Of a stretch of 64,000 nucleotides of DNA, positions 25,520 to 37,923 are shown one piece after another. The position numbers and the translations under genes were made by a program. The notes beneath the pieces are model-generated. The model saw nothing but the letters and a program-made list of their open reading frames with translations. It had not been told where the DNA came from and did no database searches. Source of the DNA: Tricholoma matsutake (taxonomy: Eukaryota; Basidiomycota; Agaricomycetes; Agaricales; Tricholomataceae); contig AP026544.2 in assembly GCA_026075535.2 (NCBI GenBank), forward strand, positions 10,912,001 to 10,976,000, read 5' to 3'. Positions within the stretch are counted from its first letter, which is position 1; each line of letters opens with the position of its first letter.

Positions 25520-28500
25520 TGGACCAACAGCCAAAAGCCACACCCATGCCAGCAATCATCTCTGCATCTGCAGTGACACCAACCCCAACTCCTACCTCCA
25601 AAGCCATGCCTACACTCTTGACAATGACCATCCCTGCTGCCCTGACACCAATGGTGATCAGACCTAATGAACCTATTGTGGATGCCTCACAACCTGATGA
25701 GGACAAGGATAATACATCCGACAGTTCAGATGAGGTCAGCAGTGATGATCCTGATCTTCCGCATCTGCCTGATCCTCTGCATCCTCCACATCTTATGCAT
25801 AGCTATCACCCCAAGCTTGATGGTGAGTTGAGTGCTTTTAAGAGTATATCGACACTTATGATGATTATTTGTAGGGAAAATTTGCGATGAGAATGGAAAT
25901 GACCTACCACCTGACACTCCTCCTCCTCCTTGTGATTTGGATCAGGGACCTGACAACTGGACACCATACAATAATTGCCTTCAATTCAAAGTTGCTGACT
26001 TCCTATCTTGTCAGAATCAGATGTCTGCTGGGGATATCAACATCATGCTCAACCTCTGGGCCATGTCTCTTGCCATCCACAATGATGAACCCCCATTCTC
26101 TAACAGTACAGATCTGTATAAGACCATTGATTCTACTCCCCTTGGTGATGTTGCCTGGGAATCTTTTAGTTTACAGTATAATGGTGTGCAGCCTGCAGAA
26201 GGGGTTCCGTCATGGATGCAAGCAGAGTATGATGTGTGGTTCAGAGATCCATGTGCTCTCATTCATAATCTCCTATTGAACCCCGATTTCAAATCCGATT
26301 TTGATTACATGCCATTTCAAGAGAAGACTACTGATGGAGTCCATCAGTTCCAAGACTTCATGTCTGGAAACTGGGCCTGGCATCAAGCCGTAAATTCATT
26401 CTATTATTATTTTTGACTCAATGCTGATTCTCATCATATTAGGACATAATAGCAGAGGATCATGAAACACATGGCTCCATCTTCTGCCCCATCATTCTTG
26501 GCAGTGATAAAACTACAGTATCTGTAGCTACAGGACACAATGAGTACTGGCCAGTTTATCTTTCTATCGGTAACATCCACAATAATATTTGATGCACACA
26601 TTGCAATAGTGTGGTGCTCCTTGATTTTCTCACAATTCCTAAATGTAAGTGTAATATCAAGCTCTAGTATCTCCCCTAATGCATCTTTGCCTCATTTAGC
26701 AACTAATGAATTCTGCAGTGATGCTGGCTTTCATAAATTTTGCTGTCAACTTCTACATTTGTCACTCACCAAAATACTTGAATTGCTCAAACCTGCTATG
26801 ACTACACCTGAGGTTGTTTGTTTTCCTGATGGACATTTCAGAAAAGTCATCTATGGGCTTGGCCCCTACATTGCAGACTATCCAGAACAGGCATTGCTAG
26901 GCTGCATTGTGCAAGGCTGGTGCCCAACATATGTCACAGTATCCCCACCAGCTATATACATCATTGATGTGCCTTTACAGATGTACCACACCTGCAAAAG
27001 ACCTTGACTCTGGTCAGCATGGGCACCACTCTCAGGCACATGCTGAATTGTTAGTCGAAGAATTTGAGCTAGGTATACTATGGGATGAGTATGGACTTGT
27101 TGGGGATATCATTGTTAGTTATCTTTTTCTTGCTCCTCTCTGCCTGCATCTCTGATTACTGTTCTTTTTAGCCATTTATGAGCAGTTTTCCCAGAGCCAA
27201 TATCAACGAGCTGCTGTCGCCTGACCTATTACATCAGCTGTTCAAAGGTGCCTTTAAGGACCATCTCGTTACATGGGTGAACAACTACATCAAAACTGAA
27301 TATCCAGCATCAGAAGCACAGAAGATACTCAACAACATTGATCAGCAGTAAGTTTGCCTCATCACAAATATAGTTATCATTGCTGAATCAACTGTCATAG
27401 CATAGCACTAGCCCTGTCTTTCACAGGGCTTTGATGCTTTCCTGAAGGCTGGAACTTCAAGCAATGGACCAGGTATGATTCTAAGGTGCTGATGAAGGTG
27501 CATAACTGCTTTAATTCATATATTACTCATGCTGATGTGGCGAATTGGTGTGCAGGTTTATCTACCAGCAATTGAAGGCCATGTACCGGATGATATGGTG
27601 CAGGCAATGCATGCCTTTCTGGAGTTTTGCTACATAGCTCAACACAATGTACATGATACAAACAGCCTGACCACCTTGGATGATGCCCTTCAGTGATTTC
27701 ATCATCATCACAAAATCTTTCAGATAAGCTGTGCTTGTAATGACTTCAATCTTCCTTGGCAACACTCTCTTAATCACTATGTCAAACTCATTCATGCCTT
27801 TGGAGCTCCCAATAGCCTTTGCTGTTCCATCACAGAATCCAAGCATATCAAGGCTGTGAAGGAGCCATGGCAATGCTCAAATTGTTTCAAGGTGCTCAGC
27901 CAGATGCTTCTTCAAATCAGTGCCTTGATAAGCTCACAGCTGCTTGCATCGACTTCACTGACCATGGGATGCTGGAGGGCACCTGTTTATCATCGGTTTG
28001 GGATCAGGTTCTTCATATGTGTTTCAATTATACTCCTAGTAATCTTTCAAACTAATATATGGGTATAGAAACAAATTGGACTGCTTCCAATGCTGATTTA
28101 CAACTCCTCCCCATTGAGACCCTCTCAACAACAGGCCCGATAGTTGCAACCTCAATTGTGAAGGCATCCATATTCCCAATGAAGACACCCATGATGCAGA
28201 TGACAAAGACAGTGGTGATGTGGATGGTCCCAGAGTAGAGGCCCAAGTCAACCTATCAAAGGAGCCATGTAAGTAGTGTATGATGCGCTGTCACTGAGAT
28301 AGACTAAGCCACATTACAGTACTCAAAGCCTACCCAGAAGATATTGCCACCAAAATTGCACAACCTGACCTCCCTGATCTCATACAGTGATTTATCTACA
28401 ATCAACAGCATCATGACTCTCATTCTGAATCCGACATTAGTGTCTCCAACCTCCCTACATTTTATGGCAAGATAACTGTCTACCCTTCGGCTGTTGCCAT

Positions 28501-28970
28501 GTTCCACACACCCAGTGACATCTCAGGCATTGGTGGCATCATTGTGAGCATATACATGCTGTGAAATCTTGGAGGAAGGGGCCTGGCCACTATGATACCA
28601 TCTTTTACAACACTGACCCTTCCATGGAAGGTATGCAAGGGCTTGACATTGCGTGCATGCGGCTTTTTTTTTCATTCTCTCATGATGGTGTCGAATATCC
28701 CTGCACTCTCATACATTGGTTCTCACATGTGGGCACTTTACCAGATGATAACACAGGCATGTGGGTAGTCAAGCCAGATGTGTTGGGTCATGGTGAAGCC
28801 TTTACCTCGATCATCCACCTTGATATGATTATTTGAGCTTCACACCTCATTCCGGTATTCAGCCCCCAACATGTTTCAAAGACTCTTTCATTCACCAATA
28901 CACTTGATGCATTTTCCAGCTTCTATGTCAACAAATATGTTGATCACCATGCTTTTGAGATTGCTTTCTG
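25520..28970 (+). pseudogene. Plavaka-type transposase gene, spliced and decayed
   Basis: After a Pro/Thr- and Asp/Glu-rich N-terminus the reading crosses an intron at 25823-25874 (GTGAGT donor) into DENGNDLPPDTPPPP. It continues through KVADFLSCQNQMSAGDI, PLGDVAWESFSLQYNG, AEYDVWFRDP and FMSGNWAWHQA, crosses an intron at 26390-26442, then reads DIIAEDHETHGSIFCPIILG. Later blocks are VIYGLGPYIADYPEQALLGC, ELLVEEFELGILWDEYGLVG, PDLLHQLFKGAFKDHL, YLPAIEGHVPDDM and ITESKHIKAVKEPW. A C-terminal SWRKGPGHYDTIFYNTD to NKYVDHHAFEIAF block ends near 28968. From memory this is the Plavaka family of fungal DDE transposases. A TGA after NIHNN near 26573 and others suggest CpG decay. No terminal repeats were found. 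Confidence 0.78.
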
Positions 28971-29149
28971 ATATACTATTTTTGATTGCCTTGATGACAT
29001 ACTTGCTTAGCACTGCCGTTGCTTTTGCCCAGACTTGGCTCATCTTAGGTATCTTCACCTCTTAGTTACCTTCCTGTGGTCTTACAACTACTTGATGTGC
29101 TTGTCTTTGGCCTTGATTTGCTTACTTGTCATACATACTCTTACTGACC

Positions 29150-29490
29150 AATTGTCCAAGTCAAAAATAAGCAGCTTGAGCAACTTGACAGGCTTAACAA
29201 TGAAGTAAGCAGATTAAGTTTTTTCCAGATTTTCCTGATGTGGATTGATCCTAACCCGTTTTCATTGCAGATTTCGGATCTGATGAGACAAGAGCAATGT
29301 GCCACTGAGCTCAATATAGTGCTTTTACGAGCAAAAGTTAGATATAGCAGGATAGGTAATGCTACTAGGTGAGTTGTTCATCATTCAGGCTGAACTTTAG
29401 GTTAATCCTAACCTATTTTCATTGCAGATTTCAGAGGATAAATCTGGCACTTGAGACCAGGTTGAGATGCCTGGGGTCAAGGCCAATGTG
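29150..29490 (+). pseudogene. Small spliced coiled-coil fragment with a duplicated exon-intron unit
   Basis: Three exons read NKQLEQLDRLNNE, then ISDLMRQEQCATELNIVLLR to NATR, then FQRINLALETRLRCLGSRPM before a stop. The introns are 29205-29270 and 29369-29427. Both introns end in nearly the same sequence (AATCCTAACC, then TTTTCATTGCAG), and both following exons start ATTTC, so one exon-intron unit was probably duplicated. The heptad-like leucines suggest a coiled coil. The position just after the Plavaka gene suggests an accessory or neighbouring fragment. No start codon is evident and the function is unknown. Confidence 0.4.
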
Positions 29491-29544
29491 AAGTTGTCAT
29501 TTTGGCAAGAATGATCAGAGTTGGTTTGGAGTACTGAGGGCTTA

Positions 29545-30822
29545 CTAAGGTAGAAGACATCCATAACACACCAATGTCACATGATCATTCCAAATAAGTC
29601 GAAAAATAAGATGCAGCATGAAGGTTCCACAATGAACTGATAAATAATCTGTATGCTAGGGAATGTGCCAAAGACAGTACATAGAAGCCTGAGATAGTCA
29701 GGTTTGTGTAAAATTGAATGTCAAGGACAATATTCATGAACTTGTCAAAAAGCATGATCTGTTGCAAATTCTTGGAATTCAGCTTGCAGGACTTGATTCT
29801 GCATCAAGCCCTTGTACATGCAGCAACATGGTATATGTATAAATAGTTCTTATTGAGTAGATTTTGTGTGTGTGCCCCTGATCTGCTTCCACACCAACCA
29901 CTTAAAGGTATCAAAATTTCTGGCAGGCTCTAGAAACCTTCAGACACATGATATGAGAAATTTAGTCAATAAGAACTATTTATACATATATCAGGTTGGT
30001 GCATGTATAAGGGTTTGACACAGATCTAAGTACCACCTGCTGAATTCCCAGAGTTTGCAACAGATCGCACTTTCTGACAAGTTCATGAATATCATCCTCA
30101 ACTAGTGTTGCCAATGGTGCAGCTCAGAGCCACAAGCCGTTGAGCCAAGCCGCTATTTTGGGCCAGCTGCACCGATAAATTGGCTCGCAGCTCAGAGCCG
30201 CCCAGAGCCGCTCAAGCCATGCCCTAAGTTGCCTCAAATTCAGAGCGACTGGAGGGCTTTAAATGTTCTTAAAACACTATAAAACACTCTGTAGGAGTCC
30301 CTACTGCCATTTTGTTATACCTTACTCCCCAGAGCCATCTCTCGAGCATGTTTTGTAATAGGTACGAGGAGATAAACACAGCCAAATAACCTCATCAAAG
30401 ATACCGATCTGTGCAAAACTCAATAATATGACTTGTTTCTTTTGTAATAATAGTCTACACAACCTTTGACTGTTAAAATACATAACTGAAGCATAAATAC
30501 AACTCGGATTGCAAACCCACAACTTTGGGCAATCTCAATCGGCTTAGCCGGCTCAGAGCCGCTCAGCGCGACTCAGCGCGATTTTGATCGGCTCAAGTGA
30601 GCCGCGCCGCGGGCGAGCCGAGCCGTGGCATCACTATCCTCAACATTCAATTTTACACAAACCTGACTATCTCAGGCTTCTATATACTGTCTTTGGCACA
30701 TTCCCTAGCATACAGATTATTTATCCGTTCGTTGTGGAACCTTCACGCTGCATCTGCATATTTTTCGACTTATTTGGAATGATCACATGACGTTGGCGTG
30801 TTATGGATGTCTTCTACCTTAG
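29545..30822. repeat. Fold-back repeat with ~315-bp arms
   Basis: The left arm at 29545-29858 is the reverse complement of the right arm, which is 29963-30102 joined to 30645-30822. The loop is about 104 bp. The right arm is interrupted by the hAT element at 30103-30636. Outer ends are CTAAGGTAGAAGACATCC and its complement. I saw no convincing target-site duplication outside 29545 and 30822, so it may be a fold-back transposon or an inverted duplication. A shared protein-like frame in the arms is a shadow of the repeat. Confidence 0.82.
30103..30636. mobile_element. Short non-autonomous hAT-type element, family 2
   Basis: The ends are TAGTGTTGCCA and TGGCATCACTA, an 11-bp inverted repeat with one mismatch. 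The flanking 8-bp duplication TCCTCAAC at 30095-30102 and 30637-30644 is exact. The 534-bp body has GC-rich subterminal repeats around AGCCG and GCTCAGAGCCG. There is no coding capacity. It sits inside the right arm of the fold-back repeat and is therefore younger than it. Confidence 0.9.
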
Positions 30823-32257
30823 GAGAGGACATAAAGGCCTCGGTAGGAGATTGGTATCAGGATATGCAATGAAGTTCTATTCCAAACACTGCTTCTACAC
30901 AATGATAGTGGTTGCCACTCCCTATCCACGAACCCAGCTGGGTGCACGGATATCTACAACCATCCCAGCGTTAACTTGTCCCAACGACGAAATCGTTCAA
31001 CCCTCGGTCTTAGAAGACACGGCCAAAGAAGTGTTCGACCTCCCCGCCAATCTTTTTGGTCTTGTTCGCTACTTTGTGTTCAGCAACCTGTACGCTACTT
31101 TTTGCCGCTGCTGCACACGGCACGCAAGACGTGGGCTAGAGGCCAGGTTATTTCGACACATGCAAAAAAAGAGTTGCCGTTATACGCACCACGTTCTGCT
31201 GAATATTAATAATTCCTGTTATACAACTGCCGTCCCCCCAGGGATCTTGATAAACATTGTAGGGAATCGGTTAGCGTGTCTTCTTTCAATGATCAAAACC
31301 CGCAAGCTGACCTAATCCCCCTTTATCAGCAGCTGACAAACAACTGACAGCTATAGTATTTGGAATCTTGGTGTCGGTAGGAAAGAATAATTACGGTTGG
31401 CTGCGTACCTGTCGGACCCAGCGCAGCTGCACAAGCTAATTTATCCCGTAAGAAAATAGGTATTTGCAAGCAGCTTGGTACACACCTTTCCAATCACAAC
31501 TGCCGCGAACGACTAAGTCGTTGACAGGAAGGGCGGCAGGAAGAGCGAAGACTGCACTGCCAGCAGTACCAAGAAAGAAGACCATAAAAGTGAACTGCAT
31601 ATCGAAACGACAAGGACCAGCCTTGTAATGAATATCGAAGTAATGGGATGAGTTTGAGTAAAGTTAGCAGGTTTTTATCCACTTTTTGGTAGCTACGAGA
31701 GCTGCTGATGCTGTGTGCATAGGGAGGATACAATCTTTCAAATATATGGATAAGATTAATAAATCAGATTCGGCGTTTTCGCAGAATCTTTGCCGACGCG
31801 TGCGTGTGGCTAGGTACCTGGCGCCGCGTAACGTGTTACAGTTGCATATGGGTTCCATACAAAGAGAACCACTGAAACTTCGGGATCGATCGCCAGTGCC
31901 TGGTATAAGCTCAAGCCTGAGGGTAAATATCGGTTTTTGCCTTCAAGTTGAGCAACGACTCAGTGACATATGCAATGGAGTTTAGTATGTCGATGCACTC
32001 CTATGGTTGACCACTTGACCACGTTCGCCTTCTCATTATCAAATTTTGATCGTGTCTCGTCAGACTGTCGGATCATCATTGACAGTAAACTCAGCGGATA
32101 AATGGTCGCCAAGCTCCGGGATCTGTGGCAAAGCAGGTAAAACGACGGGCTAGTGTCGGGTTGGCTGAACTTGGCCAATGATTTTGGTCCATTCGGCCTT
32201 CCAATTTGCTAAACTGGAAATTTGTTGCAGATGGAAACACTGGGATGGCAGAAATTG

Positions 32258-32485
32258 GCGTAACTACGATCGAGCACCCAATCTTGCGTCGATGATGGAG
32301 ATGTCATTTGATCCAGTAAATTATTGGTGAGCTTGGGACGCCAAGAAGCTCCTGCAGAGAAAAAATTAGCTAAACTTGGCGTAACTATGATCGAGCAAGA
32401 TTGGGTGGATGATGTTGATGTCAGTTGCTCCAGTAATAATTGCTGAGACCCCAAGAAGCTCCTGAACAGAAAAATAAGCTATACA
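32258..32485. repeat. Tandem duplication, ~119-bp unit
   Basis: TGGCGTAACTA(C/T)GATCGAGCA starts the unit at about 32258 and again at about 32377. Both units end in CCAAGAAGCTCCTG followed by an A-rich tail. The copies have diverged. No coding function is seen. Confidence 0.7.
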
Positions 32486-33227
32486 TAAAACGGCCCTTAA
32501 TTATGGAAGTTTCAGCCTCAAATATGTAAAGGATGTCACGCTGTAACGGAGTGTGACCTTGCCAAGAACGCGTAATTTGGGAGACCCCGGATTATACCTC
32601 CTAAGTTTTGCTACTGGTCGAAATAGCTGATTGCCTACAGTCATACTAATAAACTTGTACAAATCTAATCTAAATAGACATACTAATGTTTCTGGGAGCG
32701 AATGCGACTGGTCGTAATCTGAAGACAAGAAAACTGAGAGCAGACCTCTCCTCGGATTCCATCCCAGTCGAAAACGGGGTGAGCTGAGATATGACTACGG
32801 CAACCCACATAGGAAGCAATAATTATATCCCCGCTCATTAGTCTGAGTATTTAGATTTTGATCTGCGAAACAAATTTTTTAGTTCAAATAGCCTGCGCCA
32901 CCACTAATGTGTGTGCGTGACTACTCGACAACTTGACAGATACCTAAGAATCAGTTTGCAATAACATGAAACAAGCCATGATCGGAGAAAGATGCAGGTA
33001 GTGGGTGGGTGGGTGCAAGAAATTGATGTCGCAGTCGATGCGACAACTGAGAACGTAAGGAACAAGAATCTATCCTGTAGCGGTGAAAGCGAAAGGTAAA
33101 GAATCAACGCTATCACATGATCTCTATGCATCATCATTCTCCTCGTGTGCAAAACACCGGTACACTACACTCGTGCCTCGCTCGTCTACCTCCACGCTTT
33201 TCGCCAAATTTTCGAAATGGCGGCGAC

Positions 33228-33420
33228 TTTGTCCGGACGCGGTTTCACAGATTTGTCCGGATTAGAAGTATCATGTTGTACTTTTTCCAAAATTTGTCCG
33301 GACTACCGAAACAGCTCTTCCTAGCCCCCAAATTTGTCCGGATTCGCGGAAACAGCCTTTTCAGAGCTCAAATTTTGTCCGGATAGCCTAAAACAGCTTT
33401 TTTGAGCGCTCACTTGCCTT
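33228..33420. repeat. 41-bp tandem array built on TTTGTCCGGA
   Basis: The decamer TTTGTCCGGA occurs exactly at 33228, 33252, 33293, 33333 and 33374. The last four are spaced 41, 40 and 41 bp apart. Each of the last three is followed about 10 bp later by AAACAGC. Degenerate relatives occur near 34048, 34092 and 34137. This may be a minisatellite, or a cluster of sites for a DNA-binding protein. Confidence 0.75.
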
Positions 33421-34360
33421 CGCGAGGCTGTCGAACAACCTCTGGAGCTGACAGAAGAGTGGTATTACGCTAGGAGACTACATATAACATTAATTTTCGC
33501 CGTCTGCTTCCTCATGTAGGTCTTTTTTGCCGTTGCCTCGTTTCCTAGACAATTTCATTGCAGCCTTGAAAGCGACCATTCCTTTATCGAGAGCGGCAAA
33601 TCAATCAGTATCTTCCTGCGACAACTCAAGAGTGCCCGAGTGCATGTGGACCTTGGGCGATGTCGAAAGCAACATGAGGAACATGATAGAAGGTAGCAAA
33701 GCAAACTGCCTGGTTTACAGATAAGATGTTGCCTCTGGAGTGTGGCGGAATTGACGACCATGCATTAATTCAAATAGCTGTACATGATTATGAAGACCTT
33801 CCATCAATGTGTCAATGTCGCGTACAGCTGGGAATGATAGCTGCAGTCTTGAATGGGGATTCTGCGGGAGGAAGAAAAAAACATACAAACAAAGTGATGC
33901 AAATAGATTATGGGTCAAAAGCCAAAATTATAATGTTTACATCGTGCAAGGTTCGATCACAAAGCTTGACTATACCTACACCTCTGACCACTCCACCATC
34001 TTGTTGTGTCCAGACATGGATATAGCATCAATATCTGCTATACAATTCTGTCCGGACTATAGATAACAGCATACCCCGAATTTTGACCTAATTTGTCCAG
34101 TTTGGAAGTGGCCAAATGCCAAAATTTTCTCAGAATCTGTCTGGATGGGCGAAAAGCCATAGGGGGTATAATCTGGGGTCCTAATTTGGGCCATAAGATT
34201 ACAAAATTTAAAGGTGCCAATTCACTTACTTCAGACTATGCATACTCTGCAATTACATATTCCATTTTTTCGTCCTATGAGGGAACTTGATGTTGAGGTG
34301 ATTGTTGTTGATGGGACTAGCCTACTTGGAATGTGGAAAGGTTGAAGGTATAGCTGCATA

Positions 34361-35762
34361 TAAGGCTCCAACCATTCTATCTATATAACCATTTTACATG
34401 GTTTATACCATATATGTTTATGTTTATGTGTACCCCCTTGTCACCAAAGTCACGTATACAGTAGTTAAACAGTATATAGATGGTTACACAGTTTAAGTAG
34501 AAGTAGTGGTCTGACACACTACTTTCTATACATACTACCTACAAATGGCTTAAGGAAATGCTCAATAGAGTCAATACACACAAAAAATGTGACATGTTGA
34601 GACCATGGGAATGTGACTAACGATGATCAACTCCTTGATGATCATTGTTATTACACCGTGACACTTGCTGTAGTAAGGATTCTTTTAATAGGTAATTCTT
34701 CCTCCTTTTCTTGTTCTTTTCACTACTAATAATCTCCTTTTTCTTTTCTATCATAACTTGTATTCTCATGAGTCACCAGAGCTACCATCAAAATAGTGAG
34801 TCTTTTTGTTTATTTCTCTTCAACTATAAATAGTCAGATGTTCTTTTCCCAGTGTTTTCAGCTCGACAACAGCCAACAATGCACTTAATGACCCTCTCCA
34901 TCCAAATGGGATGTGAAGTTCTTGTTTGGGTGTTGGAGACCACAGAGGGGTGTTGGGAGACCTGAGGAGTGGGATACACCCCTTATTCCCATCTCCACCC
35001 ACCCCAATTCACATCCAACCCCAGATCAACCACAAACCCAGCACCCCATTACCTGGTAATGACAGACAAAAACAATGACAATGGGGAGGATGATGATGGT
35101 GACAGGAGGAGGACAACTACCACTAGGACAAGCCCAACGAACTGACACCACAGAACATGACAGGAAGACAACGACCAGGAGGACCACATGGTCATGGCCA
35201 CCACCACCACCACAGCACCCCCAACCACCGCTGTTTGCAAGGATGACAAAGACAATGGCAATCAAGACATCCACTGGATGCCTTGGTCCTTCCAGGACCA
35301 AGGCAGGGACCATATGATGATGGGGATGACAGGGACTCGGACAATGACAACAACGAACAAAGGGGACAAACCACAAACAGTGGGGGGGAACCAGCAAGGG
35401 TGAACAACTAGGAGAGGAGGGCACCACCACGGTGAGCAGATGAAGGGTGGTAACATGGGACAGGGATGATGGGGACAAGAGACATGGAAGCAACCACCTC
35501 CATGAGCAACCACTTGTTGGGCAGCCTCCCCTGTGCAAAATGCAAGGTTTTTTGTTTCTATCAGTAATTACTTTTGTGGGCCCTCACTTCATGCCACAGT
35601 TAGTAAGCTCAATAAAATTCTCCAATGCTTTTGTCAAATACTAATATTTTAATTGTATATAATGTTTATTAAATGGTATATAGATGGTTATACTGTTTAG
35701 ACTACTGTTTAGGTATACTTGACCTTGGTCAAGTAAACATAAACTAAATGGTTGGAGCCTTA
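34361..35762. mobile_element. Non-autonomous hAT-type element, family 3
   Basis: The terminal inverted repeat TAAGGCTCCAACCATT is perfect over 16 bp. The 8-bp duplication GCTGCATA flanks it at 34353-34360 and 35763-35770. The 1402-bp interior has an intron-like segment near 34700-34760 and low-complexity GA/CA-rich sequence at 35040-35500. There is no transposase. Open frames inside, such as the minus frame at 35026-35538, are low-complexity shadows. Confidence 0.9.
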
Positions 35763-35770
35763 GCTGCATA

Positions 35771-37900
35771 GTTCTTCCAATATTAGAACTTAGTGTAAAA
35801 CATGATACTTTGAGTATGGGGGTTTGGCTGCCTGGCAATTGTTGTTCTGCCAGCCTATTCAGTAGAAATCCGCTGATAGGTCCACCTTGTCATTCAAGCT
35901 TGGAAAACACATCTATGATCATTGTTGAAGCTCTATGAACCCATACGAACCCCTCTGAAGCTCTACAAAGCTCTACAAAGCTCTACAAAGTCACGAGAAT
36001 GCTTCAAAATCCTTCGCAACACTTCGAAATTCTTTGTATGCCTTCAGCCACTATAATACAATTTCCCTGACCTTTGTACAGCTCAGGATATACACTTGGA
36101 GCATCCTCGATGGGTTCCAAACCAGTATCGAGCAATATCGCAGCGATATTGGCCTTCGAACAAGTCCGACTGACTTTGAAAATCATCGAACATTGCAAAT
36201 CGACATCAGACACTATATTGCTATCTGAATACTCATCGCACACATGCCAGATGTATCCCCTACCATCGTCGAACAATATCGCACCAATATCAGGCCACGA
36301 ACAAAGTCCAAAGAAACTTTGGAAATCTTCAAAAAACATCGAACCTCGAAAAACATCGTTGGACACAGTATTTCCTGTTCGAACAATCTTCGGATGCATG
36401 CTGGACATATGGGACACTATATCGCATATATCGAACACATTTCGACCACATGTGCATGCATACAATCTGCTCGAAGCAGTTTCCGATCTTTTATTCAATT
36501 TATAACAAGGACAGTCCGGTTTTAGCTATTCTTTCTTATTATTTCTTCATCATGTGTTATATTCACCCCTTCTAGGCTCGCTTTATTGTTCTGATATACT
36601 TATATTGTCTTTTGCCTCGAGTTTTCCACATGTTTGCCTCATGTTCTCTAGCCTTTTTAGGTACTTTCTTTATTTTATATAAAAAGATGTACTAGATACA
36701 AAGAAAAACAAGAAAGTCGTCATCTTCCTCCCAGATCACATTGATTTGAGAGTTCGGTTTAGTCTTATTCAGTCCGAAGTTTGGTGTTTTACGCTAAACT
36801 TCCTCGAAATTCCTCGAAATTCCTCACATTACACTATTTTCGCTCTCGCTTCCCTCGATTAGCCTTTTCTTCACTTCTACTACTCATCTAGTCCCCCGAT
36901 CTTGTGTCCAAACATATCTGTGCACTCGAAATTCCTCGAGATTTCTTTGAAAAATATTGCAACATCTCAAAAAGCATCGCAACATCTCAAAAATCATTGC
37001 AATGTCTCGCAAATCATCGCAAGCCCTTGAAAATCATCGCAAGCCCTTGAAAATCATCGCAAGTCCTTGAAACACATTCTTTTAGCCTTGAACTGCTTCG
37101 ACAAGCAGTTGTTCTATGACTATTTGACAGTTGGTCTGACAGGTGACATCTAGAGGGCCTCGCATCCTTCCTCTGACTCGTGTTATACCATCTGAAGCCA
37201 TTTTGTGGGTTTTGTTTGGGTTTCCGGGTTGAGCATCATCACCGCAATACATCCGTCCAGCGGATTTCTGCAAAACCACAATAGATCCATCAGTAGCAGA
37301 TTGGGCCCATGGCAGGAAAGACTTGTGTGGGCCCAGGGTGTGATGCATCCATGTGGGCCCAGTATACAGATTCACTGCTGGCAATGATTATTCCCACTGG
37401 CAATTGCTGAAAAATTCTCAGCAACAGTAACATCTGAATCACGGTGCCAGTGGAGTGTTGCAGAGCGATCCTCCAGGTCTTCTTATCATGCCATTTGGGC
37501 ACTGTTTGGCCATGTTTGGTAGTAGCTTTAGAGCCTAGTCAGCATGTAGCTTGTGTAGGAGGAGAGCCAATTCCAATGATCATCACAATCCACTGCATTG
37601 ATAGCGACTCCAAGCACTTAGGAGGCAGCTCGGGCCTCTCCATCTGGTGACAAGAGTGAAATTCAAACTACATGAGGACCTAAAGAAGCCAAGTCTAAAA
37701 GCCTAAAGTTAAAAGTACCGAGCCCAAAGTCAAAAAGCCAAACGGGGTCAGTTTTTCACACTGGCATATAGAACACAACCAAGGATTGGTGGATGCTTCG
37801 CACCAAAAAATGCACACACTAGCCCATTGCCCCCTTATAGTGATCCATTGGAGTCAACATCGTGATCAACAACCCTGGACTCTTTAAGGCTACGTTTGTT
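35771..37900. other. Minisatellite-rich non-coding stretch
   Basis: AGCTCTACAA is repeated three times near 35955-35990. An imperfect duplication of about 140 bp starting TCGA(G/A)CAATATCGCA covers 36128-36400. A 21-bp unit, CTTGAAAATCATCGCAAGCC, is repeated near 37025-37075 after related CAACATCTCAAAAA units from 36960. The frame at 36074-36505 spans the repeats and is not convincing. Part of this stretch may be the LTR or leader of the gag fragment that follows, but no boundary is visible. Confidence 0.5.
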
Positions 37901-37923
37901 CCCATCAATCAACCCTGATCACA

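Larger units (their letters stand above)
30823..34360. other. Gene-poor segment with higher CpG content
   Basis: The longest plus frame (30803-31315) encodes about 170 residues with no recognised motif, and it starts inside the fold-back arm. Other frames are short. CG dinucleotides are visibly more frequent here than in flanking elements. The stretch holds a tandem duplication at 32258-32485 and a 41-bp array at 33228-33420. I could not assign any gene. Confidence 0.4.

Noticed and set aside
29585..30782. Two similar 60-residue frames in opposite orientation as a conserved gene
   Set aside because: They are the two arms of the fold-back repeat. Similarity follows from the DNA inversion, with no coding constraint needed.
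33228..33420. Regularly spaced short repeats resembling a CRISPR array
   Set aside because: The genome is fungal, the repeat is only 10 bp, spacers are partly repeated too, and no cas genes are present.
35026..35538. 170-residue minus-strand frame, Cys/Ser/Val-rich
   Set aside because: It lies in low-complexity GA/CA sequence inside the family 3 hAT-type element and has no domain-like composition.
36074..36505. 143-residue plus-strand frame
   Set aside because: It runs across an imperfect tandem duplication and open frames occur on both strands. No splice or family support was found.
37640..37670. TGGTGACAAGAG near the gag fragment as a primer binding site
   Set aside because: No LTR boundary was found next to it and I could not match it to a tRNA 3' end with confidence.
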